DNA from: Reichenbachiella sp.
GTDB taxonomy: Bacteria > Bacteroidota > Bacteroidia > Cytophagales > Cyclobacteriaceae
Assembly: GCF_033344935.1 (NCBI RefSeq)
Contig: NZ_JAWPMM010000001.1
Location: 3,933,501-3,997,500, forward strand
Direction: 5' to 3'
DNA length: 64,000 bases
The notes under the pieces were generated by a model. That model was not told where the DNA came from, did no database searches, and saw only the letters and a program-made list of their open reading frames with translations. This document shows, one piece after another, positions 42,810-53,182 of this stretch. The number at the start of each line of letters is the position of its first letter. Positions within the stretch are counted from its first letter, which is position 1. A program made the position numbers and the translations under genes.

Positions 42810-43733
42810 TTAGATGGCTCTTACGCCTTCTTTCCCTATTTTCGACATATATGAATACGCCAATATGCCTACTTCATCATATTTGGCTTGCATCAATGCT
42901 TTAATTTCCAAAGCCGTACTTTCCCCCTTACTAAACGCAAAAATAGAGGGGCCTGATCCAGCAATACTACATCCCAGTGCTCCGGCATCTAGTACGGCCT
43001 CTTTCACCTCGTCGTAAAGCGGAATCAATATTTTCCTTACAGGCTCCACTATTTTATCTACCATGGAACGACCGATGAGATCGTAGTCCGACTCGTACAG
43101 TCCTGACACCAAACCGCCAACATTGCCCCATTGCTCTACGGCAATCGAAAGATCCACTTGTTTTTTTAAGATCTTTTTAGCATCGGTGGTTTTGATTTCC
43201 ACTTGTGGGTGAATCACCGTCACGTACAAAACTTCTGGCACGGGCAATTGCAAAATATCCAACGGCTCGTAGCTACGCACTAAGGTAAACCCTCCTAGCA
43301 AGTTGGGCGCTACATTGTCTGCGTGTGCTTTTTTCGATACGACCTTCTCGCCTTCCATAGCAAACTCCACGAGCTGCATAGGAGTAAATGGCCTACCCAA
43401 TAATTCATTGACAGCAAAAACGCCACCTGCCGAACTGGATGCGCTAGTGCCCATGCCGCTACCAGGATTGATTGTTTTCTTTATCGTGAATGAAAAACCC
43501 TGCTTGCTCCCTGCCGCATTTAGCAGTGCCTGAGCAGCTACCGTTGCCGTATTTACAGTAGGATCTTTGGGTAGGTCAAACCCTATGATTTCGTCAATCA
43601 CCAGTTGACCATCGTCTCTTTTGGAGACTTCCATTTCTTCACCAATCCCAGCCAGGGCAAAACCCAATACGTCGTAGCCGCAACCTACATTGGCGACTGT
43701 TGAGGGAGAGAATATTTTAATTTTGTCAGGCAT
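42810..43733 (-). CDS. thrB: Homoserine kinase (GHMP family)
   Basis: 307 residues. GHMP motif 1 (FSPSTVANVGCGYDVLGFAL), the ATP loop NPGSGMGTSASSSAGG and motif 3 (GALGCSIAGSGPSIFAFSKG) are intact. It phosphorylates homoserine for ThrC. It starts 3 bp after thrA and ends 4 bp before the DUF1330-like gene. Confidence 0.96.
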   Translation of the reverse strand: MPDKIKIFSPSTVANVGCGYDVLGFALAGIGEEMEVSKRDDGQLVIDEIIGFDLPKDPTVNTATVAAQALLNAAGSKQGFSFTIKKTINPGSGMGTSASSSAGGVFAVNELLGRPFTPMQLVEFAMEGEKVVSKKAHADNVAPNLLGGFTLVRSYEPLDILQLPVPEVLYVTVIHPQVEIKTTDAKKILKKQVDLSIAVEQWGNVGGLVSGLYESDYDLIGRSMVDKIVEPVRKILIPLYDEVKEAVLDAGALGCSIAGSGPSIFAFSKGESTALEIKALMQAKYDEVGILAYSYMSKIGKEGVRAI

Positions 43734-43736
43734 AAT

Positions 43737-46181
43737 TTAGCTATTTGCAATTCGCATGATATCAGCAAATATACCCATCGCAGTCACTGCTGCACCAGCA
43801 CCAGCTCCTTTTATCACTAGTGGATTGTCGTCGTACCTGTGGGTATTAAACAACACGATATTGTCACTTCCTTCCAAATTATAGAATGGGTGCGATTTTC
43901 CAATTTCTTTTAATCCTACAGAGGCTTTGCCGTTGTCATAAGAAGCGACCACTTTCAAGCGAGCATTGTTAGCCTCGGCCTGCTCTACCAAAGATTGGAA
44001 ATGGGCATCATGCTCTTCCAACTTGGCGTAAAAGTCATTGTTATTATCCGTCTTCATACAAGCTTCAGGTATAAACGATTCGCTCACGATGTCATCCAAT
44101 TCGATTTCTACACCACATTCTCTGATCAAAATCAAAATCTTCCGCATTACATCTACACCACTCAAATCGATCTTTGGATCTGGCTCAGTGTATCCTTCCT
44201 CACCGGCTTGCTTCACGATATCCGCAAACTTCACTCCCGGCTTGAAATTATTAAAAATGAAGTTTAGGCTGCCAGAAAGTACAGCCTCAATTTTCTTTAC
44301 CTTATCACCACTCTTAATCAAGTCTTGTAGCGTAGTGATGACTGGCAAACCTGCGCCTACATTCGTCTCGTAGTAGAATTTAGACTTGTACTCACGCGCT
44401 GTGTTTTTCAGTTCTTGATAGTTTTCGTAAGAAGATGCACAAGCGATCTTATTAGGAGTGACTACCGAAATATTCTTATTCAAAATGCCGTTGTACAGAC
44501 CAGCAATCTCTGCGCTGGCTGTGTTGTCCACGAATACGCTATTACGCAAGTTCATGTCCTGAATTGCTTGAATGAAGGCGTCGTTCGACATTTTCAAATC
44601 GCTACCTAATAGCAAATCTTTCCACTTGGACAGATCAATACCGTCTTCATCGAAGAACATTTTCTTACTATTGGCCAAGCCAACTATACGCAAGTCGACG
44701 TGCTCGTTTTCACTCAAATATTCTTGTTGCTTAGCGATCTGCTGAATCAAAGTACCTCCCACATTTCCTATTCCGACTAGAAACAAGTTGATTCTTTTCT
44801 TCTCAGAAAGGAAGAAGCTTTCGTGTAATACGTTTAGCGATTTTTTGAGGTGACGCTCCTGGATCACTACCGTGATGTTTCTTTCAGACGAGCCCTGCGC
44901 AATGGCTTTGATGTTTACCCCATTTTCGCCAAGAGCGGCAAACATCTGCCCACTGATTCCCACGTGATCACGCATCTTGTCGCCTACTAAGGCCACGATG
45001 GCTAGGTTTTCTTCTACCTCTAGCGGATTGACTTTATTCAAGCTCAGTTCAAACTGAAACTCTTCTGCTATGGCAGCTCTACTCGCCTCCACGTCGTTGC
45101 CATCCACACCCACGCAGATCGAATGCTCAGACGAGGCCTGCGTAATGATGATCACATTCACTTTGGCTTCCGACAGAGCTTTGAACAGTCTGAAAGAGAA
45201 TTTCGGAATACCGATCATGCCACTACCCGACAAGTTGAGCAGTGCGATATTTTTTACACTTGATAAACCTTTTACGAACTGCTTTGATCCGTTGGAGTCG
45301 GCGCTAATGGTTGTACCGGCATCCTGAGGTCTAAAAGTGTTTTTGATCTTGATTGGAATGTTTTTGTCCAATGCCGGCTGAATGGTCGGCGGATAGATCA
45401 CTTTTGCTCCGAAGTGCGACAGCTCCATCGCTTCCTGATAGGAGATTTTTTCTATCGGATGTGCCGATGATACTGCTCTAGGATCGGAAGTCATCATACC
45501 GCTCACATCCGTCCAGATTTCGAAAGTATCTACTTCGAGTGCCGCCGCCAGAATGGCTGCTGTGTAGTCAGACCCGCCACGACCTAATGTGGTGTTTACA
45601 TTTTCCTCATTAGAAGAAACAAATCCAGGACAAACCACCAAGTCCGCCGATGATTTGAAAAATTTCTTAATGTTTTTATTGGTTGCACTAAACTCTACAA
45701 TGGCGTTGTTGAAAGTGCTATCGGTTTTGATCATGGCGCCAGTATTCCCCCAGTCGGTAGTCAAGCCTTCTGCGTTCAGGAAATCAACGATGATATTAGA
45801 AGACAATATCTCACCCATACCCAATACACGATCCAAAGATCTTGGCGAAAGCTCACCAATCAAAAAGATACCTTTCATGATATCTTCCAGGTCGTTCAAT
45901 AAGATTTTGGTTTTGCTGAGTGTACCCGATTGGTTTTTGACTGGTAGCAATTCTTTGACGGTATCAAGATGCCTAGCCTCAATTTTGGCGAATAGCTCCT
46001 GATACGACTCGTCACCAGCAGCAGCCAAGTCGCTACACTCATGGAGTAGGTTGGTCACGCCACCGAAGGCAGACACTACACACACTTGCTTTTCTTCTTT
46101 TCCAGCTGATAAGATGTCCTTTACCACTCTCAAATTATCCGGGGTACCTACGGATGTACCTCCAAATTTCAACACTTTCAT
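43737..46181 (-). CDS. thrA: Bifunctional aspartokinase / homoserine dehydrogenase
   Basis: 814 residues. Aspartokinase domain 1-290 with KFGGTSVGTPDNLR and LGRGGSDYTAAILA; two ACT domains (about 315-460, LLNLSGSGMIGIPKF and IVALVGDKMRDHVGISG); homoserine dehydrogenase about 465-814 with VGIGNVGGTLIQQI, NVGAGLPVITTLQDLIKSGD and YTEPDPKIDLSGVDVMRK. It makes aspartyl phosphate and reduces aspartate semialdehyde to homoserine; threonine feedback via ACT is expected from the family. Asd is not in this window. It lies 186 bp after ilvA, a gap filled with repeats. Confidence 0.97.
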   Translation of the reverse strand: MKVLKFGGTSVGTPDNLRVVKDILSAGKEEKQVCVVSAFGGVTNLLHECSDLAAAGDESYQELFAKIEARHLDTVKELLPVKNQSGTLSKTKILLNDLEDIMKGIFLIGELSPRSLDRVLGMGEILSSNIIVDFLNAEGLTTDWGNTGAMIKTDSTFNNAIVEFSATNKNIKKFFKSSADLVVCPGFVSSNEENVNTTLGRGGSDYTAAILAAALEVDTFEIWTDVSGMMTSDPRAVSSAHPIEKISYQEAMELSHFGAKVIYPPTIQPALDKNIPIKIKNTFRPQDAGTTISADSNGSKQFVKGLSSVKNIALLNLSGSGMIGIPKFSFRLFKALSEAKVNVIIITQASSEHSICVGVDGNDVEASRAAIAEEFQFELSLNKVNPLEVEENLAIVALVGDKMRDHVGISGQMFAALGENGVNIKAIAQGSSERNITVVIQERHLKKSLNVLHESFFLSEKKRINLFLVGIGNVGGTLIQQIAKQQEYLSENEHVDLRIVGLANSKKMFFDEDGIDLSKWKDLLLGSDLKMSNDAFIQAIQDMNLRNSVFVDNTASAEIAGLYNGILNKNISVVTPNKIACASSYENYQELKNTAREYKSKFYYETNVGAGLPVITTLQDLIKSGDKVKKIEAVLSGSLNFIFNNFKPGVKFADIVKQAGEEGYTEPDPKIDLSGVDVMRKILILIRECGVEIELDDIVSESFIPEACMKTDNNNDFYAKLEEHDAHFQSLVEQAEANNARLKVVASYDNGKASVGLKEIGKSHPFYNLEGSDNIVLFNTHRYDDNPLVIKGAGAGAAVTAMGIFADIMRIANS

Positions 46182-46186
46182 TATAT

Positions 46187-46211
46187 AAGATTTTAGACGT
46201 TAGACTCAAGA
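46187..46211. repeat. AAGATTTTAGA / GTTAGACTCAAGA intercistronic repeat, copy in ilvA-thrA gap
   Basis: AAGATTTTAGA (46187-46197) is identical to 51384-51394, and GTTAGACTCAAGA (46199-46211) is identical to 53142-53154. The three sites lie in three separate gaps of the same gene array, so they look like copies of one AT-rich repeat. Confidence 0.5.
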
Positions 46212-46294
46212 TATTAGGCTTGGGTCTTTATTTATTTAAGTTTTGAACTTTCGCTTACAACAAACTAAGCTAGGGTTCGATAATTATTCTAATA

Positions 46295-46322
46295 AGATTT
46301 CTCCCTATCGGTCGAAATGACA
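46295..46322. repeat. Single arm of the GTCATTnCGA repeat family
   Basis: On the minus strand TGTCATTTCGACCGATAGGG and then AGAAATCT; it aligns base for base with the arm at 48984-49013 (GTCATTGCGAGC...GCAATCT). No second arm is seen nearby. It occupies the ilvA-thrA gap. The remaining bases of that gap contain no gene or leader peptide. Confidence 0.55.
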
Positions 46323-46367
46323 ATACGTGATCAATGTCGCTATTCATTGGTCATTAATCACTTTTCA

Positions 46368-47636
46368 TTATACCAAATACTGCATCAAATCCGGTTTTTC
46401 ATTCAGGTATTCGAAAACGAAACTTTTGGTTTCCATTTTTTTGAATAAGTCCTGAAGGCTGTCCTTGTTTTGTAATTCTATTCCTATCAAAGCGGGTCCT
46501 TTTTCTCTGCTGTTCTTTTTCGAATACTCGAAATGAACAATATCATCACCAGGCCCAAGTACCTCCGTCAAAAACTCCCGAAGGGCACCAGCCCTTTGCG
46601 GAAATCGAATGATGAAGTAATGTTTGATGCCTTCATACAATAAAGACCGCTCTTTAATTTCTTCTGTTCGGGTAATGTCGTTGTTGCTGCCGCTGATCAC
46701 GCAGACTACTTTTTTGCCTTTGATCTTGTCTGCATAAAAGTCCAAGGCCGCCAAGCTCAGTGCACCTGCCGGCTCTACTACGATGGCTTCCTGATTGTAC
46801 AATTGCAGGATCATCGAGCACACCTTGCCTTCTGGTACGAGGATGATATCATCCAAACCTTCTTTGCAAATTTCTAAAGTCTTGGCTCCTACTTGCTTCA
46901 CCGCTGCGCCGTCGATAAAGGTGTCGATCTTTGGCAATATGATGTTGGTGCCTTGAGCGATGGAGTCCTTCATAGCCGGTGCTCCAGTAGGCTCTACGCC
47001 AATGATTTTCGTATTCGGAGATAATGTTTTCAGTGCAGTAATGGCACCTGCAGCCAAACCACCACCACCGATTGGCACGAACAAATAATCGATCGGGCCA
47101 TCTGCATCTTCTAAGATTTCTAAGGCAACGGTTCCTTGTCCTTCGATTACTTTTTCGTCATCGAATGGATGCACGAAAGTAGCCTGATGCTTGTCGCAAT
47201 AATCGATCGCATGATTGTAAGCATCATCGAAAGTATCACCCACGAGAACCACCTCAACCACCTCTTTGCCAAACATACGAACTTGCCCGATCTTCTGCTT
47301 GGGCGTAACACTTGGCATAAAGATCGTGCCTTTGATTCCGAGTTTTTGACACGAGTAGGCTACACCTTGTGCGTGGTTGCCAGCGCTGGCACAGACGATG
47401 CCATTGGCTCGTTCGCTGTCGTTGAGGCTGGATATTTTATGGTAGGCTCCACGGATTTTGTAGGAGCGTACGGCTTGCAGATCTTCTCTTTTGAATGAGA
47501 TATCTGCCTGATATCTTTCAGAAAAATTAAGATTTTTCATCAAGGGTGTACGCACAACTACATTGTTGAGCTTCACCTTGGCGGCTTGTATGCCTTCGTA
47601 AGAAGGTATGTTGATATCGGCGGCAGCTATTCCCAT
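46368..47636 (-). CDS. ilvA: Threonine ammonia-lyase (biosynthetic threonine deaminase)
   Basis: 422 residues. The PLP lysine lies in AVRSYKIRGAYHK; SAGNHAQGVAYSC and GGGGLAAG bind substrate and phosphate; one C-terminal ACT-like domain (about 335-422, HYFIIRFPQRAGALREFL) makes it the shorter regulated type. It yields 2-ketobutyrate for isoleucine. It follows the aminotransferase by 6 bp. Confidence 0.93.
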   Translation of the reverse strand: MGIAAADINIPSYEGIQAAKVKLNNVVVRTPLMKNLNFSERYQADISFKREDLQAVRSYKIRGAYHKISSLNDSERANGIVCASAGNHAQGVAYSCQKLGIKGTIFMPSVTPKQKIGQVRMFGKEVVEVVLVGDTFDDAYNHAIDYCDKHQATFVHPFDDEKVIEGQGTVALEILEDADGPIDYLFVPIGGGGLAAGAITALKTLSPNTKIIGVEPTGAPAMKDSIAQGTNIILPKIDTFIDGAAVKQVGAKTLEICKEGLDDIILVPEGKVCSMILQLYNQEAIVVEPAGALSLAALDFYADKIKGKKVVCVISGSNNDITRTEEIKERSLLYEGIKHYFIIRFPQRAGALREFLTEVLGPGDDIVHFEYSKKNSREKGPALIGIELQNKDSLQDLFKKMETKSFVFEYLNEKPDLMQYLV

Positions 47637-47642
47637 TTTATA

Positions 47643-48968
47643 TCAGACGTCTACCTCTTCGTTTATGTCGGAAGTACAAAACTCATTGATCGCATCAGCG
47701 ATTTTGCTGAAGGTCTCGTGCAAGACTTCTTTGTTTTCTTCGAGTAGCGTGATTCTAAAGCCTCTCAATTCGGATTGAAAAGAAGACAATGGCACCACAC
47801 ATACGCCTTTTGCGGCAAGCAAATAATACACAAATCGCTTGTCTGGTTCACCTATGCGCTCTACCCAAGATTCAGCCAAGGCTTTGACCTCAGTGTTATC
47901 TATCTGCAAGGCTTGATTGTTATTCAAGACGCCGTCTTTGAATACAATGGTATTGTAGAATGCCCCGTTCGTTTTGTTGAAAGTCACATAAGGCAGATCC
48001 TTCAAATACTGCGAAATGATTTCACTTCGTTCTGCGATTTCAGTTCTTCGCTGAGCCAGATACTCCTGATAGTTAGGGTGTTCCTGAATCAGAGGCAATG
48101 CCTTTTGTGGCAAGGTAGTAGAACACACCTCTACCATCTTAGCATTTTCTAGCGTAGCGCAATATTTGTTAAATTCTTCGTCGGCCTCACGATTGTAGAA
48201 CTCCATCCAGCCACACCGGCTGCCTGGCCACGGGCAGTCTTTGGATATACCTTTCAGTGCGATACCTGGCACATCTCCCAAAACTTCCGACAAGGCTTTT
48301 GTCTTTGTGTCGTTGTAAATGATGTTGGTATAGATCTCATCGCTGGCAATGAAGAGATTGAATTCTTTTGCGATCTCTACGATCTTCATCAAATACTCCT
48401 CGGGATATACCATACCCGTTGGGTTGTCCGGATTGATGATCAGGATACCCACGATATTTGGATTGTATTTCACTTTTAGACGCAAGTCGTCTAAGTCCGG
48501 ATACCAGTTGTTTTCTGGATCCAGGTTATAAGTGAGCGGTTCTTTGTTGGAATGTGCTGCCTCCAAAGCAGAGTGCGTAGAATAAGCCGGTGACGGCCCT
48601 ATCACTCTCGAATAAGGATTGAGAAACTGATACAGTTTTCCAATCGCATCACCCAATCCATTGAAGAATAACACATCGTCGGCAGTGATCTGCACGCCGT
48701 TCTTTTTGTTGTTTTTCTGAGCCAGGTATTGTCTGGTCTCCAACACGCCTTTCGAATGGCAATAGCCATAGGTAGAGTTTTCATTGACCAATCCAGTCAA
48801 AATCTCCTTGATCCAGGCAGGTACGACTGCATGCTTCAATATCGGATCTCCAATATTTTCCCAATAGATCCGTTGGTCCAACGCTTGTAGGGCTTCAGCT
48901 TTCTTGACTATGTCTCTGATTTCATAGTCCAGCTGGCTCGATCCTTCATGTAGTAGTACTTGGCGCAT
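47643..48968 (-). CDS. PLP-dependent class I/II aminotransferase in the ilv array
   Basis: 441 residues. Fold-type I features: YGYCHSKGVLETRQYLAQKN, PAYSTHSALEA, IINPDNPTGMVY, IASDEIYTNI and the PLP-lysine block KGISKDCPWPGSRCGWMEF. Related enzymes include alanine or valine-pyruvate type aminotransferases. Its position between ilvN and ilvA suggests transamination of branched-chain or 2-keto acids, but substrate cannot be read from sequence. It stands where ilvC is often found in related operons. Confidence 0.85.
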   Translation of the reverse strand: MRQVLLHEGSSQLDYEIRDIVKKAEALQALDQRIYWENIGDPILKHAVVPAWIKEILTGLVNENSTYGYCHSKGVLETRQYLAQKNNKKNGVQITADDVLFFNGLGDAIGKLYQFLNPYSRVIGPSPAYSTHSALEAAHSNKEPLTYNLDPENNWYPDLDDLRLKVKYNPNIVGILIINPDNPTGMVYPEEYLMKIVEIAKEFNLFIASDEIYTNIIYNDTKTKALSEVLGDVPGIALKGISKDCPWPGSRCGWMEFYNREADEEFNKYCATLENAKMVEVCSTTLPQKALPLIQEHPNYQEYLAQRRTEIAERSEIISQYLKDLPYVTFNKTNGAFYNTIVFKDGVLNNNQALQIDNTEVKALAESWVERIGEPDKRFVYYLLAAKGVCVVPLSSFQSELRGFRITLLEENKEVLHETFSKIADAINEFCTSDINEEVDV

Positions 48969-48982
48969 TTTTGTCTTTTTTT

Positions 48983-49056
48983 ACGTCATTGCGAGCTTTA
49001 GCGAAGCAATCTCATCAATTATTAAGATTGCGTCGTCGTCCCTCCTCGCAATGACG
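48983..49056. repeat. CGTCATTGCGAG palindromic repeat, two arms, between ilvN and aminotransferase
   Basis: ACGTCATTGCGAG (48983-48995) is an exact inverted copy of CTCGCAATGACGT (49044-49056); inside, GCAATCT and AGATTGC also pair. It matches the element at 7895-7977 and fills most of the 97-bp gap, so the transcript would carry a large hairpin here. Confidence 0.75.
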
Positions 49057-49065
49057 TTTTAAATT

Positions 49066-49626
49066 TTAGTAGTCTTTAATACTTAATAGATTTGACTTGG
49101 TCTCTTCCAATTCTTTGATATAAGCTTCTGTCTTACGCTTGGATTTGGAAATGGCTACGCGACCTGATCGTACAAACTCCAGCAAGCCTAATGGCTCTAG
49201 TTTTTGGTACAAATCGTGCGTATCTGCCATGTGACCCGTTTTCTCGATGATGATATGATCTTCTTCGATCACCAGTATTCTAGCACCATTATTTCGTACC
49301 AAAGTCTCGATTTTGTTTCCATTCAAGAAAACAGTCGTAGGCACTTTGTACAAAGCGATTTCTTGATAGTAGATTTCATTCTCTTCGTAAACGAAGGCTC
49401 CCAACACTTCAATCAGCTTTCTAAACTGCTTGCAGCAGTTATCTGCACTGTCTCTGGTAGTGGTGATCACGATCGTAAACCTACTAATCCCAGCCACCTC
49501 GGTAGTCGAGACATTAAGAGAATCGATGTTGATTTTTCTACGATTCAAGATCACGGTGAGATGGTTGAGTAAACCCGCTCTATCTTCGGTAAGTACCGAT
49601 AATGTATATTGTTTTTCTGCTTCCAT
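49066..49626 (-). CDS. ilvN: Acetolactate synthase small (regulatory) subunit
   Basis: 186 residues. The N-terminal ACT domain (YTLSVLTEDRAGLLNHLTVI, LNVSTTEVAGISRFTIVI) binds valine in the family; the second half (EIALYKVPTTVF, RILVIEEDHIIIEKTGH) is the C-terminal regulatory domain. It pairs with the large subunit encoded 5 bp upstream. Confidence 0.94.
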   Translation of the reverse strand: MEAEKQYTLSVLTEDRAGLLNHLTVILNRRKINIDSLNVSTTEVAGISRFTIVITTTRDSADNCCKQFRKLIEVLGAFVYEENEIYYQEIALYKVPTTVFLNGNKIETLVRNNGARILVIEEDHIIIEKTGHMADTHDLYQKLEPLGLLEFVRSGRVAISKSKRKTEAYIKELEETKSNLLSIKDY

Positions 49627-49631
49627 GATTA

Positions 49632-51371
49632 CTATCTTTCCAATTTCACTTCAGATACAGACGCCCCTGTAGGCACCATTGGGAATACATTTCCTTCTTG
49701 CTCTACACCGACCTCCAACAAATATGGCCCGTCGTGTTCCAAGAACACATTTACCGCTACGGCAAGCTCTTTTCTATCAGTCACTTTATTACAAGGAATG
49801 CCATACCCTTTTGATATCATTTGAAAATCTGGGTTGATCATTTCCGTGTGGGCGTATCTTTTGTCAAAAAACATTTCTTGCCATTGACGAACCATTCCCA
49901 AAAACTGATTATTCAAAATCAATATTTTGACACCAATGTTACTTTGGAATATGGTACCCAATTCCTGAATGGTCATCTGAAAACCTCCATCCCCAATAAC
50001 AGCTATGACCTCCTTTTCAGGGCGAGCCACTTTGGCTCCCATCGCCGCCGGCAACGAGAATCCCATCGTGCCTAATCCACCAGAAGTAACGTTGCATCTG
50101 GTATCATCAAAGGCATAATATCGACTCGCAATCATCTGATGTTGCCCCACATCTGTTACGATAATGGCTTTACCTTTCGTCTGATCGGATATCAATTTGA
50201 TAACTTCAGCCATTTTGATTTCTTCCTTTTCAGAATGAAGATCAAGCTTCTTTACTTTTTCAAACTCTTTGGCATCACAATCGCGAAACTCCTGAAGCCA
50301 TGCCTCATGCTTATTGGCAGTTGTTTCTTTTCCGAGCTGAATCAAAGCAGCTTTAGCATCGCTTACAATGGCTACATCAGTCTTTACATTTTTGTCAACT
50401 TCGGCAGGGTCGATCTCGATGTGAACGATCTTGGCTTGCTTGGCATATCTGCTCAGATCACCAGTCACCCGATCATCAAATCGCATACCTACCGCAATGA
50501 TCACATCTGCTTCGTTGGTCTTTACATTCGGCCCATAGTTGCCATGCATCCCTAGCATTCCTACATATAATGGATGTTTGTCAGGAACGGCAGACAATCC
50601 CAGCAAGGTAGAAGCCATAGGAATTCCCGCCTTTTCTGCAAAAGCCAACAATTCACTTTGCGCTTGCGAAATCAAAACACCGTGTCCTACCAACATCAAA
50701 GGCTTCTTGGCTTGGTTGATGATAGCCGCAGCCTCAGTCACCTTAGATTGCTGTAAAATTGGAAACGGGTGGTAACTCCTGATTTTAGTACACTTCTCGT
50801 ATACTGGAAAATCAAATTCAGTCACCTGCGCGTCTTTGGTGATATCTATCAAAACCGGCCCTGGTCTACCTGTATTGGCTATGTAAAAAGCCTTGGCAAT
50901 AGCCTGAGGTATTTCTTCTGCCTTGGTTACCTGAAAATTCCACTTTGTCACAGGCATAGAAATGCCGATCACATCAGTTTCCTGAAAGGCATCCGTACCC
51001 AAAAGGTGAGAAAACACCTGACCTGTAATAGCCACCATAGGGGTAGAATCGATTTGAGCGTCCGCGATACCGGTAATCAAATTGGTAGCACCTGGTCCAG
51101 ATGTAGCCATACACACGCCTGTTTTCCCATTCACTCTTGCGAATCCTTGTGCAGCGTGCGCAGCGCCCTGCTCATGTCTTACCAAGATGTGATTTAATCG
51201 GTCCGAGTATTTATATAGTTCATCATAGACTGGCATAATTGCACCACCTGGATACCCAAAGAGTGTATCTACTCCTTCGGCCAGCAAGCACTCAAGCAAA
51301 GCCTGTGAGCCTGTCAATCTTTTCGTTCCTTGTTTTGGTTTATCTTCCAATTCTAGTGTCGATGTGTTCAT
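49632..51371 (-). CDS. ilvB: Acetolactate synthase large (catalytic) subunit
   Basis: 579 residues. TPP enzyme with catalytic Glu in [19 protein letters not shown]-binding middle domain (about 205-350), and ThDP/Mg motif [19 protein letters not shown]. It makes acetolactate for valine and leucine and acetohydroxybutyrate for isoleucine. It is 5 bp from ilvN and 88 bp after ilvD. Confidence 0.97.
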   Translation of the reverse strand: MNTSTLELEDKPKQGTKRLTGSQALLECLLAEGVDTLFGYPGGAIMPVYDELYKYSDRLNHILVRHEQGAAHAAQGFARVNGKTGVCMATSGPGATNLITGIADAQIDSTPMVAITGQVFSHLLGTDAFQETDVIGISMPVTKWNFQVTKAEEIPQAIAKAFYIANTGRPGPVLIDITKDAQVTEFDFPVYEKCTKIRSYHPFPILQQSKVTEAAAIINQAKKPLMLVGHGVLISQAQSELLAFAEKAGIPMASTLLGLSAVPDKHPLYVGMLGMHGNYGPNVKTNEADVIIAVGMRFDDRVTGDLSRYAKQAKIVHIEIDPAEVDKNVKTDVAIVSDAKAALIQLGKETTANKHEAWLQEFRDCDAKEFEKVKKLDLHSEKEEIKMAEVIKLISDQTKGKAIIVTDVGQHQMIASRYYAFDDTRCNVTSGGLGTMGFSLPAAMGAKVARPEKEVIAVIGDGGFQMTIQELGTIFQSNIGVKILILNNQFLGMVRQWQEMFFDKRYAHTEMINPDFQMISKGYGIPCNKVTDRKELAVAVNVFLEHDGPYLLEVGVEQEGNVFPMVPTGASVSEVKLER

Positions 51372-51383
51372 TTTGATAGATTC

Positions 51384-51438
51384 AAGATTTTAGATTCAAG
51401 ATTCAAGTTTGAAGACTTAGTCTTGGCTCTTGAATCTT
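51384..51438. repeat. Intercistronic repeat with hairpin in ilvD-ilvB gap
   Basis: AAGATTCAAG (51398-51407) pairs with CTTGAATCTT (51429-51438). The gap also holds AAGATTTTAGA shared with 46187-46197 and repeated CTTGGCTCTTG units. It takes up most of the 88-bp gap. Confidence 0.5.
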
Positions 51439-51459
51439 GGCTCTTGTTTCGCATTTAGG

Positions 51460-53130
51460 TTATTCGTCGGTTACACAACCTTCTGAGGCTGATGCTACTT
51501 GGTTGATATATTTTCTTAAAATTCCTTTTTTGGCTTTGTACTCCGGCTGCACCCAAGCGGCTTTTCGTTTCGCCATTTCTTCATCAGAAATTTTCAAATT
51601 CATTTCGTTTTTCACTGCGTCGATGCTGATGATATCACCATCTCTCACCAATGCCAATGGTCCACCTTCTTGCGATTCTGGCGTCACGTGCCCTACCACA
51701 AATCCATGTGATCCTCCCGAGAATCGTCCATCAGTAATTAGTGCTACGTCTTTACCCAAGCCAGCGCCCATCACGGCACTTGTAGGCTTCAGCATCTCCG
51801 GCATACCAGGTGCACCTTTAGGGCCTGACTGTCTGATGACAATCACTTCACCTTTTTTTACATCCTTGCCTATGCCTTCGATCGCTTCAAATTCATCCTC
51901 ATAGCATCTCGCTGGTCCTTCGAAGTATTCTCCTTCTTTACCAGTGATTTTTGCTACAGAACCTTCTGGCGCTAGATTTCCGTAAAGGATCTGCAAGTGA
52001 CCAGATGGCTTGATAGGATCAGAGAAAGAATGAATAATTTTTTGTCCTTCTTTCAATGATGGCCCTTCTTCAATATTTTCCGCCAAGGTCTTGCCAGTCA
52101 CTGTCATACAGTCGCCGTGCAAGTATCCTTCGTGCAATAATGCTTTCATCACTGCTGGAACACCACCCACAAAGTGAAGGTCTTCCATCAAGTATTTACC
52201 ACTTGGTTTCAAGTCGGCAATGAAAGGCGTGCTGTCTGAGATTCTTTGGAAATCGTCCAGACCGATCGGCACATCCACAGATTTCGCCATAGCGATCAAG
52301 TGAAGCACTGCATTGGTAGAACCACCCAAAATCATGATGATACGAATCGCATTTTCGAATGCCTCTTTGGTCATGATATCTCTTGGACGCAAGTCTTGCT
52401 CTAGCAAGTGTCGCACAGCCTGACCTACTCGATAAGTCTCTTGTTTCTTGTCATCGCTTTCTGCTGGATTAGAAGACGATGACGGTAAGCTCATGCCCAT
52501 CGCCTCGATAGCCGATGACATGGTGTTGGCGGTGTACATCCCTCCACAGGCTCCAGGGCCTGGGATTGAGTTTTTGATGATACCATTGTAATCTTCATCC
52601 GAAATATTGTTGGCTAGTTTTTGGCCGTAAGCCTCAAATGCCGAAACAATATTCAAATCTTCGCCTTTCCATTTTCCTGGTCTTACGGTTCCACCGTATA
52701 CCATCAATCCCGGTCTGTTCAATCGACCCAAGGCCATGATAGAACCGGGCATGTTTTTGTCACAACCAACGACAGGAACTACCGCATCGTAAAACTGTGC
52801 ATTCACAACTGTTTCGATCGAATCGGCAATGATATCTCTGGAAATCAGAGAATATTTCATCCCTGTGGTCCCATTGGAAATCCCGTCACTAACTCCAATG
52901 GTGTGGAAAATCAAGCCCACAAGATCAGCTTCACGCACACCCTTTTTCACCTGATGTGATAAAATATTAAGGTGCATGTTGCATGGATTGCCTTCGAAGC
53001 CTGTGCTAACGATCCCAACTTGTGCTTTTTTCATATCCTCTTCAGACAGGCCAGTAGCATAAAGCTGCGCTTGAGATGCTGGCTGTGAAGGGTCTTGTGT
53101 GATCGTTTTGCTGTATTTGTTTAAACTCAT
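51460..53130 (-). CDS. ilvD: Dihydroxyacid dehydratase
   Basis: 556 residues, the shorter common type. Iron-sulfur cysteines lie in [16 protein letters not shown] and [28 protein letters not shown] and [15 protein letters not shown] are further family blocks. It dehydrates the dihydroxy acids to the 2-keto acids of isoleucine and valine. It lies between ilvE (120-bp gap with repeat) and ilvB. Confidence 0.97.
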   Translation of the reverse strand: MSLNKYSKTITQDPSQPASQAQLYATGLSEEDMKKAQVGIVSTGFEGNPCNMHLNILSHQVKKGVREADLVGLIFHTIGVSDGISNGTTGMKYSLISRDIIADSIETVVNAQFYDAVVPVVGCDKNMPGSIMALGRLNRPGLMVYGGTVRPGKWKGEDLNIVSAFEAYGQKLANNISDEDYNGIIKNSIPGPGACGGMYTANTMSSAIEAMGMSLPSSSSNPAESDDKKQETYRVGQAVRHLLEQDLRPRDIMTKEAFENAIRIIMILGGSTNAVLHLIAMAKSVDVPIGLDDFQRISDSTPFIADLKPSGKYLMEDLHFVGGVPAVMKALLHEGYLHGDCMTVTGKTLAENIEEGPSLKEGQKIIHSFSDPIKPSGHLQILYGNLAPEGSVAKITGKEGEYFEGPARCYEDEFEAIEGIGKDVKKGEVIVIRQSGPKGAPGMPEMLKPTSAVMGAGLGKDVALITDGRFSGGSHGFVVGHVTPESQEGGPLALVRDGDIISIDAVKNEMNLKISDEEMAKRKAAWVQPEYKAKKGILRKYINQVASASEGCVTDE

Positions 53131-53141
53131 GTTATTCGGAT

Positions 53142-53182
53142 GTTAGACTCAAGAGTCAAGAACCAAGATTTGATTCTTGACT
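53142..53182. repeat. Intercistronic repeat with hairpin in ilvE-ilvD gap
   Basis: GTTAGACTCAAGA (53142-53154) is shared with 46199-46211; AGTCAAGAA (53154-53162) pairs with TTCTTGACT (53174-53182). A further CTTGGCTCTT unit lies at about 53226. Confidence 0.5.

Noticed and set aside
46182-46367. Possible threonine/isoleucine attenuator before thrA
   Set aside because: No Thr- or Ile-rich leader ORF and no terminator with T run were found; the gap consists of repeat arms.
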